DNA of 64,000 bases from Methanocorpusculum labreanum Z (GTDB taxonomy: Archaea; Halobacteriota; Methanomicrobia; Methanomicrobiales; Methanocorpusculaceae): assembly GCF_000015765.1 (NCBI RefSeq), contig NC_008942.1, forward strand, positions 1,441,921-1,505,920, read 5' to 3'. This document shows, piece by piece, positions 35,680 to 44,454 of the stretch (positions are counted from its first letter, which is position 1; every line of letters begins with the position of its first letter). The position numbers and the translations under genes were made by a program. Below the pieces are notes generated by a model, which was not told the origin of the DNA, did no database searches, and saw only the letters and a program-made list of their open reading frames with translations.

Positions 35680-36951
35680 ATGACGGAAATACACATCGTT
35701 GGAACAGCCCATGTTTCACAAAAAAGCATCGATGAAGTCCATGAAGTCGTGGACGCAGTGAACCCCGATGTGATCGCGATAGAACTTGACCCCGGGCGTT
35801 TTGCCGCATTGAAACAGCAGATGAAGGAGGCAGAGGATCGGGAAAATGGGATTCTGCCAAAAGAAGAAGGCAAAACAGAAGCCCCCGAGGTGAAGAGTCT
35901 CTTAAAGGGAAACTTTACTCTGATGCTCGTTCAGTGGATCCTCGCCTATGTTCAGCGAAAAGTCGGTATGAACGTCGGTGTCGAGCCGGGAGCCGAGATG
36001 AAAGAGGCGATAAAAATCGCCGAAGAGAGAAATATCAGGATACTTCTCATCGACCGGAACATCAACATAACCCTCGCCAGGTTCTGGGGAAACATGAAAT
36101 TCCTCGAGAAGATAAAACTCGTCTGGGTCCTTATCCGTTCGATGGTCGGAACGGATGACGAAACAGAGAGTATCGACACCGAAATGGTCGAGTCTCTGAC
36201 AAATCCCGACATGATCGAACTTGCCCTTGCCGAGTTCCAGAAGTTTTCCCCAACCGGCGCAAATGCGCTGATCACGGAAAGGGATGCCTATCTTGCTCAC
36301 GGCATCATCAATCTGGAGCACAGTTCGTTCGAACGGGCAGTGGTCGTGGTAGGTGCCGGACACCTTCCGGGAATCAGCAAATTCCGGGAACATCCTGAAA
36401 CACTGCCCTCCATGAAAAACCTGAATGAAATGCCGAAAAAATATCCGTGGGGGAAGATCATCGGCAGTGTATTCATTGCGATGTTTGCGGTTATTATTCT
36501 CGCGATCGCCTTTTCCGGGGCAACCGATCTTCTTATCTGGGCGATCATCTACTGGGTGGTTCTGAACGGACTGTTCGCCGGCATTGCGACATTACTTGTG
36601 AGAGGCCACCCGCTTTCCGCGGCGACCGCTGCGGGACTCGCGTGGATGACTTCGTTAAACCCGTTCCTTGCCTGCGGATGGTTTGCGGCGATCGTGGAGG
36701 CCAGAATGCGGCCGCCGACGGCAGGCGACTTCAAGGCGATCGCAAAAGCCGAATCGATTCACGATATGTTTTCGGTTCCGCTGTTTAAGATCCTCCTTGT
36801 CGCAGCGGCAGCAAATATCGGCAGCACGATCGCAACATTTGCCTTCTTTATCTTCCTGACCCCGCTCTTAGGGGTGGACCTTGATATGATGAAGGATATT
36901 CTAATAACCGGATTTGCCAATCTCTGGTCGTTTTTGACCGGCTGGATCTAA
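35680..36951 (+). CDS. TraB family membrane protein
   Basis: A 423-residue protein with an N-terminal TraB/GumN domain (EIHIVGTAHVSQKS at 3-16, PDVIAIELDPGRFAAL, and VVVVGAGHLPGI near 225) and a C-terminal membrane domain of about five helices from residue 260. The family shares a fold with erythromycin esterase/ChaN proteins; plasmid TraB inhibits pheromone. The archaeal function is unknown. Part of the cobT transcript by spacing. Confidence 0.87.
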   Translation: MTEIHIVGTAHVSQKSIDEVHEVVDAVNPDVIAIELDPGRFAALKQQMKEAEDRENGILPKEEGKTEAPEVKSLLKGNFTLMLVQWILAYVQRKVGMNVGVEPGAEMKEAIKIAEERNIRILLIDRNINITLARFWGNMKFLEKIKLVWVLIRSMVGTDDETESIDTEMVESLTNPDMIELALAEFQKFSPTGANALITERDAYLAHGIINLEHSSFERAVVVVGAGHLPGISKFREHPETLPSMKNLNEMPKKYPWGKIIGSVFIAMFAVIILAIAFSGATDLLIWAIIYWVVLNGLFAGIATLLVRGHPLSAATAAGLAWMTSLNPFLACGWFAAIVEARMRPPTAGDFKAIAKAESIHDMFSVPLFKILLVAAAANIGSTIATFAFFIFLTPLLGVDLDMMKDILITGFANLWSFLTGWI

Positions 36952-36974
36952 AATCTGTTTTATTTTTCAAAAAA

Positions 36975-37817
36975 TTATTTTTCCCACCAGATGTGGGCGG
37001 TCTTTGACGTTCCGGGGAGGATATATCCCTTATCGGTTTTGAGGAGGCGCTGATCCAAATACTGATCCACGATACGTTTCTGGTCATCGGTGTTTGCCAG
37101 AAGACGGGTATAATAGTCCTGCCGCATCTCTGCAGCAGACGTGTATGCCTGCCCGGTATTTCGTGATTCTACGGTAAGATTTGCATAGATCCCCAGCTGA
37201 CACAACACATTCCAGAGAATATCGGCAGTTGGTTCGTAGTTGTACGGTTCACCGTGCAGCATCGGCCAAAGATCGCTGTTTCCCCGCGAAAGTGAGGGAG
37301 GGAGGAGGAACCAGAAGAGATGGACCGCAGATTCTGCACAGTCATCCATTTTTTTCATGCAGGAACCAATGTCAGCCATCATGAGTGAGAGGGAAGCGAT
37401 CACCACATCATGTTTGCCTATCTCATCAGGCGAAGCCTCTTCCCATGTCTTTTGGATAGTTCGAATTGGCGGAGCGTTCGTGAGTGAACGATATGCTTCC
37501 ATCCCCCGGATCATGGGGGAGGAAGGCTCGACAACGGTCACAGAACAACCCGATGCCGCAAGCGGCACAGAAAGTGTACCTGGTCCTGCCCCGACATCGA
37601 GAACCGAAGATCCAGGCAGGATATTCATAGAGTCAAGCTGCTTTTTGACTCTTCCCCGGTCATCATTCTGCAGTCTTCTGACATACCTCTCCACATTGAC
37701 CGGATTGTCCCAGAAACTTCCGTTGTCTTCACCCGCCTTTCTCTTCTGTTCGAACGCACGTGCGATCTGTTCATCCCACATCCGGATAAAATCCGGTTTT
37801 TCGGCACACATATACAA
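36975..37817 (-). CDS. Class I SAM-dependent methyltransferase
   Basis: A 280-residue enzyme. SAM-binding motif I is VLDVGAGPGTLSVPLAASG (about 74-92), with motif II VTVVEPSSPMI and VVIASLSLMMADI as the later core strand. An N-terminal helical extension (FIRMWDEQIARAFEQKRKAGEDNGSFWDN) is shared with a group of methanogen methyltransferases found near cobamide or methyltransferase genes, but the substrate is unknown. Converges with the TraB gene. Confidence 0.85.
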   Translation of the reverse strand: MYMCAEKPDFIRMWDEQIARAFEQKRKAGEDNGSFWDNPVNVERYVRRLQNDDRGRVKKQLDSMNILPGSSVLDVGAGPGTLSVPLAASGCSVTVVEPSSPMIRGMEAYRSLTNAPPIRTIQKTWEEASPDEIGKHDVVIASLSLMMADIGSCMKKMDDCAESAVHLFWFLLPPSLSRGNSDLWPMLHGEPYNYEPTADILWNVLCQLGIYANLTVESRNTGQAYTSAAEMRQDYYTRLLANTDDQKRIVDQYLDQRLLKTDKGYILPGTSKTAHIWWEK

Positions 37818-37893
37818 TAATGTCAGGCGGACGGTAATAAACTGTGCGGACCTGAGAGAAAGACTATTTTACCTGTCAGACATAAGGTTAATC

Positions 37894-38424
37894 ATGAATA
37901 CCAGAAATCCGGGTATTGCAAACTTCGGTGTGACGATCATTCAGTCAAGACACAGTGTCCGAAAATTTAAAGACGCTGAGATCCCGCAGGAGTTCATTAG
38001 AAAAGCACTCGAGTGTGCCTCTAAAGCGCCGACTGCACGAAATATCCAGCCGTGGATTTTTGTTGTAGTGAAGAACAAAGAGACCCTGGCAAAGATTGCC
38101 GGTCTCGCACCAAATGGAAAATTCATCGAGGGAGCTGCAGTTGGATTCCTCGTATTCGGGAAAGCCGACTGGCAGTATGTTATCGAAGACTGCTCGGCAG
38201 CAACCGAAAACCTGCTTCTGGCCCTCCATGCCTATGGATACGGCGGATGCTGGATAGCCGGCGACAAAAAAGAGTACGCGGAGGATGTGCGTAAACTCGT
38301 CAATGTCCCGGAAGAATTCAAGCTTGTTTCAATCGTAGCAGCCGGCGTTCCGGATGTGGGCGGCATCACGCTCGCAGAAAAGCTGCCGCTGGACAGGCTG
38401 GTCTTCGAAGAGAAATACCAGTAA
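37894..38424 (+). CDS. Nitroreductase family flavoprotein
   Basis: A 176-residue FMN-dependent oxidoreductase of the nitroreductase fold. The N-terminal SRHSVRKFKDAEIP contains the FMN-phosphate arginines, APTARNIQPWIFVVV is the second flavin contact, and GGCWIAGDKK lies near the C-terminus. ATG 37894 was chosen because it begins the family's normal N-terminus; the frame is open upstream but there runs antisense through the methyltransferase gene. Physiological substrate unknown. Confidence 0.9.
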   Translation: MNTRNPGIANFGVTIIQSRHSVRKFKDAEIPQEFIRKALECASKAPTARNIQPWIFVVVKNKETLAKIAGLAPNGKFIEGAAVGFLVFGKADWQYVIEDCSAATENLLLALHAYGYGGCWIAGDKKEYAEDVRKLVNVPEEFKLVSIVAAGVPDVGGITLAEKLPLDRLVFEEKYQ

Positions 38425-38489
38425 TTCGTGGAAATATCCACAAAACCAATTTTTGAGCTGAAGAAAACGCCGGATCTTATGCAGAAGAT

Positions 38490-39437
38490 ATGCTGATTTT
38501 TCATCATCTATTTCTCGGTCTGGCCGCAGGAATAATCCTCGCCGTGCTTCTTTCGAATAAATGGGCCGTGCTTTACGCAGGGGTCGGAGCGATTATACCG
38601 GATCTTCTAGACAAACCGCTAGGACAGATCCTTCTTTCCGACAGTATAAACTATGGACGGATCTATGCCCATACACTGACATTGGCAGTGATTTTGATCA
38701 TCATCGGACTGCTGATCTGGTACAAATACCGGAAAAATATCCTGCTTCTCTGCATAGGAGCGGGCGTTCTTATCCATCAGCTCGGAGATGTCATGTGGGA
38801 AACACCCGTAAACTGGTTCTGGCCGTTTCTCGGACCTTTCCCGCCGTCATCAGAGGTCTATCCTCCGATACCCGATGGGTATCTTCCCTATCTGTATCTC
38901 GCATCATGGATACTGGCAGTGATCGCAGGAACGGCAGTGATAGTCGTTTTATACCGTTATCTGGGTCAGTATCTCGCCAAGGGGAAGATGGTTAAACGGA
39001 TCCTGACAGGAACGGGGATGATTCTGATGGGAGCCGGAACCATACTTCTCGTAAAATATCTCATCTGGGATCTGTTTCTTACCGGGCCATGGGCGAATTA
39101 TTTTGGGACCATGTATCTTCACGAGCTCTTATCGATTTCAGAATGGATCTACGGTCTTTCATCCCTGATGCTGATTCTGCTGATTCTGGATTATCCGGTA
39201 CGCTTTTCAGAAACGACAAAAAAACGGATCATCAGCATCTGCGGGGCAGGAATCCTGACCGTATCTCTGCTTCTTTTGCTGTTTATCGGCCTTGGATTTC
39301 CCGTGGATGAGGTGTACGGCGAGAATATGTGGAGACTGGCGGCAGTAGCCGGATTATTTTTTGGAGGGATCGTTTTCCTTTTTCTTGGAAACAGGATCTG
39401 GGAACTGCCGGATGACAGAATCCATACCAAAAAATGA
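38490..39437 (+). CDS. Polytopic membrane protein, metal-dependent hydrolase-like
   Basis: A 315-residue protein with about eight membrane segments. LIFHHLFLGLAAG, AGVGAIIPDLLDKPLG and the histidine-rich VLIHQLGDVMWETP resemble the metal-binding positions of the YdjM/DUF457 group but with a longer C-terminal membrane region. No function known. Monocistronic; 84 bp before the phosphatase gene. Confidence 0.7.
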   Translation: MLIFHHLFLGLAAGIILAVLLSNKWAVLYAGVGAIIPDLLDKPLGQILLSDSINYGRIYAHTLTLAVILIIIGLLIWYKYRKNILLLCIGAGVLIHQLGDVMWETPVNWFWPFLGPFPPSSEVYPPIPDGYLPYLYLASWILAVIAGTAVIVVLYRYLGQYLAKGKMVKRILTGTGMILMGAGTILLVKYLIWDLFLTGPWANYFGTMYLHELLSISEWIYGLSSLMLILLILDYPVRFSETTKKRIISICGAGILTVSLLLLLFIGLGFPVDEVYGENMWRLAAVAGLFFGGIVFLFLGNRIWELPDDRIHTKK

Positions 39438-39521
39438 CGAGTCCTCTGATGGATTTTTCTCTAAAAATATGGAGGTAAAATATTATGTGTTAACCATACC
39501 TATTGTATATTCTGATAGCGT

Positions 39522-40973
39522 ATGAATGATTTCCTCCTGAACTGGGTAAGCTCCATGTGCATGATTGCCCTCGTCTGGATTTTTTGTGCGGTCATGGTGA
39601 ATCTGACCCTGACACGAAAATACTCCGGTCTGCACACAGCATTACTCTGGATTGGAGGATTCCTGACGCTGGTCGTTCTCACCTCTTTTGTGGATGTTGT
39701 CTACGAGGCGTGTGTCTTTCTTATACCAAGCGGATATGATTTTATTTCTTTACTTGCCGACTGTCTGTTTGTGACCGTCGTCGGTGTCTGGTTTGTTTTT
39801 GTATCCTGGAAGATGTACCGGGGAACCTCATCTTCCAAGCTCTTTATAGCATCTTATATTCTTTTTATCGGCTTAAGCATCTGTGACCTTTCTTTTAGCA
39901 TCATTCACATGATGTTCCCATGGGATCTCTATCAGCTGAAGTTTGCAGCCTGCATTCTGATTTTGATCGCTCTGACCATTGGTCTGATGCTGGTGAGTCG
40001 TTTCCAGATCAAAACAATCCAGGAAACAAACAGAGACCTGCAGGGGGATTTTCGAGATGTTCTCTTCATTCCTATCGCGGTCTATCTGGCCTATGCCGTA
40101 CTATCCTGTCTGTGGAATAGTCAGGAAGGAACCGTATTTTTCATTCCGGAGATCACCACCAGAATCATTTTCATCATCATGGTTATCCTGCTCTATATGC
40201 AGGTTTTTTACGGGATACATAAGGCCATCAAGCAGATCCATATCGATGAAGAGATGCGCCTTGCAAAGGATGTACAGTCCAGCATACTTCCGGATCCGGA
40301 TTTATTCGAAAACATCACCGGTGTAACAATACACGCAGCCATCTCTGAATCAGAACTGGTCGGCGGAGACTTCTATGATATTATCAGAATCGGGGACTAT
40401 CATCTTGCGATTGTCATCGCCGATGTATCGGGCAAGGGGATTTCCGCAGCACTCATGATGATGCGTGTCAAAACCATGATCAAAATATCAGTGCGGACAT
40501 TATTCACGCAGCCCGGCAGAATGCTGACGATCGTTAATCGAGAAATCATGAAAAATAATGACGCATGCAGGTTCGTCACGGTTTTTCTCGGGATACTCAA
40601 CATAAAAAGTGGTCGTTTTACCTACGCATGTGCCGGACACAATCCGCCGATACTTTGCAGAGCAGGAATCTGCACCCTGGTTGTATGCGAGAAAGCACCC
40701 GGACTTGGAATCATGGACCACGAATATATCGATCAGCGAACTGTTCTGAAGCGAAATGATACGCTATGTATGTACACCGACGGAGTAACGGAGGCGCAAA
40801 ACAAACATGGCGAAATGTATGGAGTGTACCGGCTCCTTTCGATCGTTGAAAAATCAGACGATCCAAAAACTATGATTAATTCAGTAATCGATGATGTAAA
40901 CGTTTTCACCGGGAACCGTGGACAGACGGACGATATGACGATGCTCGCTGTCAGATACACCCAAGAAGAATAA
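39522..40973 (+). CDS. Membrane-anchored PP2C phosphatase of the SpoIIE/RsbU type
   Basis: A 483-residue protein. The first 230 or so residues form seven or so membrane helices; a linker (MRLAKDVQSSILPDP) typical of RsbU follows, then a PP2C-type domain from about 260 to 483. Mn-binding aspartates are visible in GGDFYDI, IADVSGKG and GQTDDMTML. Such phosphatases dephosphorylate STAS antagonists to release partner-switch signalling. A STAS protein and an RsbW-like kinase lie immediately downstream on the opposite strand, so the three probably act together, with the membrane part as sensor. Confidence 0.9.
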   Translation: MNDFLLNWVSSMCMIALVWIFCAVMVNLTLTRKYSGLHTALLWIGGFLTLVVLTSFVDVVYEACVFLIPSGYDFISLLADCLFVTVVGVWFVFVSWKMYRGTSSSKLFIASYILFIGLSICDLSFSIIHMMFPWDLYQLKFAACILILIALTIGLMLVSRFQIKTIQETNRDLQGDFRDVLFIPIAVYLAYAVLSCLWNSQEGTVFFIPEITTRIIFIIMVILLYMQVFYGIHKAIKQIHIDEEMRLAKDVQSSILPDPDLFENITGVTIHAAISESELVGGDFYDIIRIGDYHLAIVIADVSGKGISAALMMMRVKTMIKISVRTLFTQPGRMLTIVNREIMKNNDACRFVTVFLGILNIKSGRFTYACAGHNPPILCRAGICTLVVCEKAPGLGIMDHEYIDQRTVLKRNDTLCMYTDGVTEAQNKHGEMYGVYRLLSIVEKSDDPKTMINSVIDDVNVFTGNRGQTDDMTMLAVRYTQEE

Positions 40974-41011
40974 AGATGGGAATGAAATCCCAAAACACAG
41001 TTTTTTTCTCT

Positions 41012-41335
41012 TTACTCTTTTACCAGAAGATCGTCAAACCCCGAGATCTCAAAAACTTCGCGGACCAGACCGCGTGCGTTGATTATCTGCAGGGTCCCTT
41101 TCGGACCAAGCTTCTTTTTCAAGGTCAGGATGATCGAAAGACCAACGCTGGACATGTAGGTGAGTTTTGCAAAATTGAGCGTAATGGTAGTTATCCCGTC
41201 AAGGGACGACTCTGCGCACCTCCGAAACTCAGGAGCGTTTCGGGCATCCAGTTTCCCATCCAGCTCAAGGATCAGGTTGGATTCATTAACAGTTTTTATG
41301 ATTTTCATAGATGTAGTTCCCCCATTTTTAGACAC
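41012..41335 (-). CDS. STAS-domain antagonist (RsbV/SpoIIAA-like)
   Basis: A 107-residue single STAS domain: LILELDGKLDARNAPEFR, ITTITLNFAKLTYMSSVGLSIIL and NARGLVREVFEISGFDDLL. The SS pair before VGL is at the site phosphorylated by RsbW-type kinases. GTG 41335 overlaps the stop of the upstream kinase gene (TAGTG), favouring translational coupling; ATG 41308 would give a protein closer to usual family length. Expected to bind the kinase in its dephosphorylated form. Confidence 0.9.
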   Translation of the reverse strand: MSKNGGTTSMKIIKTVNESNLILELDGKLDARNAPEFRRCAESSLDGITTITLNFAKLTYMSSVGLSIILTLKKKLGPKGTLQIINARGLVREVFEISGFDDLLVKE

Positions 41336-43743
41336 TAAGAGTAGATTTTTTTGTATACAGTCAGAACATTCGTCCCGTTCACACGTTCATACGTGATTCT
41401 GTCGGTCAGTTTTCTGGACAGGAAAATACCCCAGCCGCCGACGTTTCGGTCATCGATCGGCAGCGTAACATCCGGCTCTGCATACTCAAGCGGGTTAAAC
41501 GGCACCCCCAGATCAGTAATGATCAGTTTCAGGCAAGGGCCGATATGCATCATAAAGGTCACTGAACCGGTTTCATTCGGGTAGGCATAATTGACGATGT
41601 TGACAAACAATTCTTCGATCACCAGCGTCATCTTTGAGATGAAGGGTTCGGCAACACCGTTTGGACGAAGAGCAGTATCCACCCATTCGACGATTTGCTC
41701 CAGACTTTCGACCGTTGCCGGGATGATGAGCCGCGCAAAATGCCTCGGATAGAGGTGAACATACTTCTGATCGGTATACGGGCAGGGTTCGGCACCACCC
41801 ATGGATTTACCACAGGTGACAATCGTATCTTTTTCACCGAGCGTCGTGGCATCTTCCAGAGAGAGAGCGGCTTTTTTACCATAGGCGGTAAGATTGCACC
41901 CCGTGAATGAAAGACGCTTTACGGCAATCCCGTAGATAGCCCCTTCGGCATCAAGACCGGAATTCGCGACCGTTACAGTACTTTGTTCGCCTTTCACCCC
42001 GTACATGCCGCCAACAATATCCAGATGAGTCCCGGAAACGATAAGATCGCCGCTTCCAAGACATATACCAGAGGAATTTTCTTCGATGTCGGTTGCTCTG
42101 ATCTGAAGAGATCCCCCTTTTGCATAGATCGAACCCGAGGTGATCAGTATCCCGTAGATATCTGCAGAAATGTCATGCATGCCGCTGTGGATCTGAATGT
42201 CGCCGCTGCAGGAGAAAATGCCTGCGTAACGACCTGAAATCTGAACCGCTCCGCCGGAAATGTTGACGGTATTCCCGGCATACAATGCAACATCCCCGGC
42301 AATATCAACGACGGCATCATTAAAACTGGCGGCACCGTTGGAAACGTACAGACCAAATTCATCACCAAAGACGGTAAGATACCCCCCGAGATCTTCGATG
42401 GATCCGTCTATCTTCAGCCCGGTCTTTCCAGAAGCGGTCAGCAGGCCCGACGTAAGCCTGAGATCATCATGAACATAAAGACCGGTCGTATAGCCGGTTG
42501 CCTCGATCTTCCCGCCGTACACAGTCATTTTTTTTGCGACGCATATTCCATCCCCGGCCATACCGGTGCCGCAGATCATGCCGGAGTTTTGGATATATGT
42601 CCCTTTGACATCGATCCCGGTGCCTTCATTGATCGATGTGAGGGTTCCGTTCGAAACCTCGAGATTTCCGTTAACGACAAGGCCGGTTCGACCACGTATC
42701 TCCAGACTCCTGCCGGAAAAGTGCATATCTGTTCCGACACGAACGCCGATCTCTTTTCCGCTGATGACGGAAACGGAACTGTCTTCCAAACAAAAGCCCG
42801 CACCGATCAAGATCCCGGTGATTTCTCCTTCGACCGTGACATTCATCTGCGTAAATACAGCGTCATGTGAAAAGGATAATGCCGAATTGCCAAAAACCGC
42901 ACAACTCCCATCAAAGAGACGGCAGATTTCCCCTTCAACGAGAATCCCGGCATCCTCACCGTTGATGAAGAGATGAAGATCCGTTCCGATAAGGGATCCA
43001 CCAACTGAAATGCCGGTTCCGGCACCGATCTCTGCGGTGACAGAAGAGAGATGAAGATCTCCCTTTTCAGAGATGATCCCGATTTTTCGGGAAGCTGCCC
43101 GCAGGAAACAGTTTTTGAGGGTACATGAACCATCACGCACATGTATCCCCATTCCGTCCGGCGCCTCAATGAGATGAGTGCCCCCATCCAGTTCGAGGCC
43201 GCCAAAACACTCTATACCCGTGCCGGCCGCAATAATCTTTAGAGAAGATGTATCCGCAGTTATGCCGGCACCGGATCTGATACCGGTATCTTTAGAGAGT
43301 ATACTGATGGTCGAGCCGGAGATCGCGATGCCTTTTTTGGCATGGATCCCGCAGGCCACCCCGGTGATGCCCACATATACCGACGTTATAGATAATGTTC
43401 CAAAATCAACACATATGCCGGTTTCACTTTCGGAAAGGATAAGCGATCCTTCACCCGAAATAGTCAGACCACCATTTCGCACACGTATCCCCGGACGATG
43501 TTTCCCAATGATGGTATTTTCTGCACCCGAGGCAATGATAGAGATATCCCCATAACAGTCGATCCCGGATCCATGATATGAATTCAGTGAAAGAACACGA
43601 GACCCCGCATCCCAGTTCCAGCCGTTCCCGTAACAATTCTCTTCAGAATTGTAGATTTTCCCGTTCATGACAAGTTGGGTATCGGAATAGATTTGCGGGG
43701 TCATATCCTCAAGTACGATGTATAGTTTGTTTTTAATATTCAT
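41335..43743 (-). CDS. Beta-helix protein fused to an RsbW-type serine kinase domain
   Basis: An 802-residue fusion. Residues about 20-640 are a long series of short repeats alternating IS/IT-G-GSL strands with turns such as GIRSGAG and GICVDFG, consistent with a right-handed beta-solenoid; the opening GNGWNWDAGSRVLSLNSY resembles carbohydrate-binding repeat domains of anaerobe surface proteins. Residues 667-802 are a GHKL ATPase of the RsbW/SpoIIAB type: N-box EELFVNIVNYAY, G1 DLGVPFNP, G2 NVGGWGIFL. No signal peptide is seen, so it should be cytoplasmic. Upstream of and overlapping the STAS gene. Confidence 0.85.
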   Translation of the reverse strand: MNIKNKLYIVLEDMTPQIYSDTQLVMNGKIYNSEENCYGNGWNWDAGSRVLSLNSYHGSGIDCYGDISIIASGAENTIIGKHRPGIRVRNGGLTISGEGSLILSESETGICVDFGTLSITSVYVGITGVACGIHAKKGIAISGSTISILSKDTGIRSGAGITADTSSLKIIAAGTGIECFGGLELDGGTHLIEAPDGMGIHVRDGSCTLKNCFLRAASRKIGIISEKGDLHLSSVTAEIGAGTGISVGGSLIGTDLHLFINGEDAGILVEGEICRLFDGSCAVFGNSALSFSHDAVFTQMNVTVEGEITGILIGAGFCLEDSSVSVISGKEIGVRVGTDMHFSGRSLEIRGRTGLVVNGNLEVSNGTLTSINEGTGIDVKGTYIQNSGMICGTGMAGDGICVAKKMTVYGGKIEATGYTTGLYVHDDLRLTSGLLTASGKTGLKIDGSIEDLGGYLTVFGDEFGLYVSNGAASFNDAVVDIAGDVALYAGNTVNISGGAVQISGRYAGIFSCSGDIQIHSGMHDISADIYGILITSGSIYAKGGSLQIRATDIEENSSGICLGSGDLIVSGTHLDIVGGMYGVKGEQSTVTVANSGLDAEGAIYGIAVKRLSFTGCNLTAYGKKAALSLEDATTLGEKDTIVTCGKSMGGAEPCPYTDQKYVHLYPRHFARLIIPATVESLEQIVEWVDTALRPNGVAEPFISKMTLVIEELFVNIVNYAYPNETGSVTFMMHIGPCLKLIITDLGVPFNPLEYAEPDVTLPIDDRNVGGWGIFLSRKLTDRITYERVNGTNVLTVYKKIYS

Positions 43744-44043
43744 AACAGTATGTCAGGGACATTTTTTGTTCAATTAACATGAGTTGTCAGACTATTTTTG
43801 GAAGATTCTGAAGAGACGAGATACATATCCATGACGAGCAAAACGCGCCGGAAAGACGCAGCCCGGCATCGGAGCAGTGAACCTAAATTATCCTATTTTT
43901 CATCCAAAAACGCTAATTAATAATAAAGTATAAATATAACATAATTTTTTAAAAAAGAATATTTTAAATATAATAACATATATATTACCTATTGTCTCTG
44001 AACTCAGGACTCAGGGGCTTAATGACACTGGGATGTATGAAAA
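43744..44043. other. AT-rich intergenic region, no gene
   Basis: No convincing gene. A GC-richer patch (43833-43880) contains GCGCCGGAAAGACGCAGCC and may fold. From 43910 to 43995 the sequence is almost entirely A/T with several TATA-like stretches (TATAAATATAAC, ATATATATTACC), then CTGAACTCAGGACTCAGG, a short direct repeat, before the small gene at 44044. It probably carries promoters for genes on both sides. Confidence 0.5.
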
Positions 44044-44274
44044 ATGACAAATGTAATCGCCGAACTAAAGCGGACAAGTTTTACCAGGGAAAATCATATC
44101 CCTTATCACTATCCGGAACGCCCGACGTGTAATGCCGACACGGCAGAGCTCTACGAGGGAGGGTGTGAGATACCTGTGGCGTCACTACTTTCAAAATTAT
44201 TAACAGTACAAGAATCGTGTTCTCCCGAAACTTCCAATGCACGGTGTTTCCTTCTTGAAAAAAGATACCGTTAA
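44044..44274 (+). CDS. Small hypothetical protein (uncertain)
   Basis: A possible 76-residue soluble protein with four cysteines spread along it. It follows the strongest TATA-like stretch of the preceding intergenic region and ends before a small hairpin (GTGAC CCT GTCAC at 44300-44312) with a T run that could be its terminator. No family recognised and no clear Shine-Dalgarno sequence. It could be a chance open frame in an RNA-producing region. Confidence 0.35.
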   Translation: MTNVIAELKRTSFTRENHIPYHYPERPTCNADTAELYEGGCEIPVASLLSKLLTVQESCSPETSNARCFLLEKRYR

Positions 44275-44299
44275 ATAGGAAAATTCTGCTGTAATACCT

Positions 44300-44334
44300 G
44301 TGACCCTGTCACATTTCTTCCTCCTTTTTTAAAA
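44300..44334 (+). terminator. Candidate hairpin plus T-run terminator
   Basis: GTGAC and GTCAC form a 5-bp stem around CCT at 44300-44312, followed by a pyrimidine-rich stretch ending in six T. The position fits termination after the small open frame at 44044-44274 and before the HPS-RraA gene. Confidence 0.35.
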
Positions 44335-44359
44335 TGATGATTCGATAAAACAGAACCCT

Positions 44360-44404
44360 CTCAGGATATGACGGGAATTCTGCGCCGCTGAAACCTCAGG
44401 ATAT
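44360..44404 (+). promoter_or_regulatory. Direct repeat upstream of the HPS-RraA gene
   Basis: CTCAGGATAT occurs twice, at 44360-44369 and 44395-44404, 35 bp apart and 51-95 bp before the ATG. Spacing near three and a half helical turns and exact identity suggest a possible operator, but no regulator is identified. Confidence 0.3.
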
Positions 44405-44454
44405 CTTTTACTCACCCACCAGCCTTATCCCCTTCTCCTTCCAAACTATTCTCC

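Noticed and set aside
37240-37893. Upstream extension of the nitroreductase frame
   Set aside because: It runs antisense through the methyltransferase gene; the family N-terminus begins at ATG 37894.
43833-43885. Resemblance to a c-di-GMP (GEMM) riboswitch core (GGAAAGACGCAGCC)
   Set aside because: Only a short stretch matches, the second helix and conserved tail are not found, and c-di-GMP signalling is not expected here.
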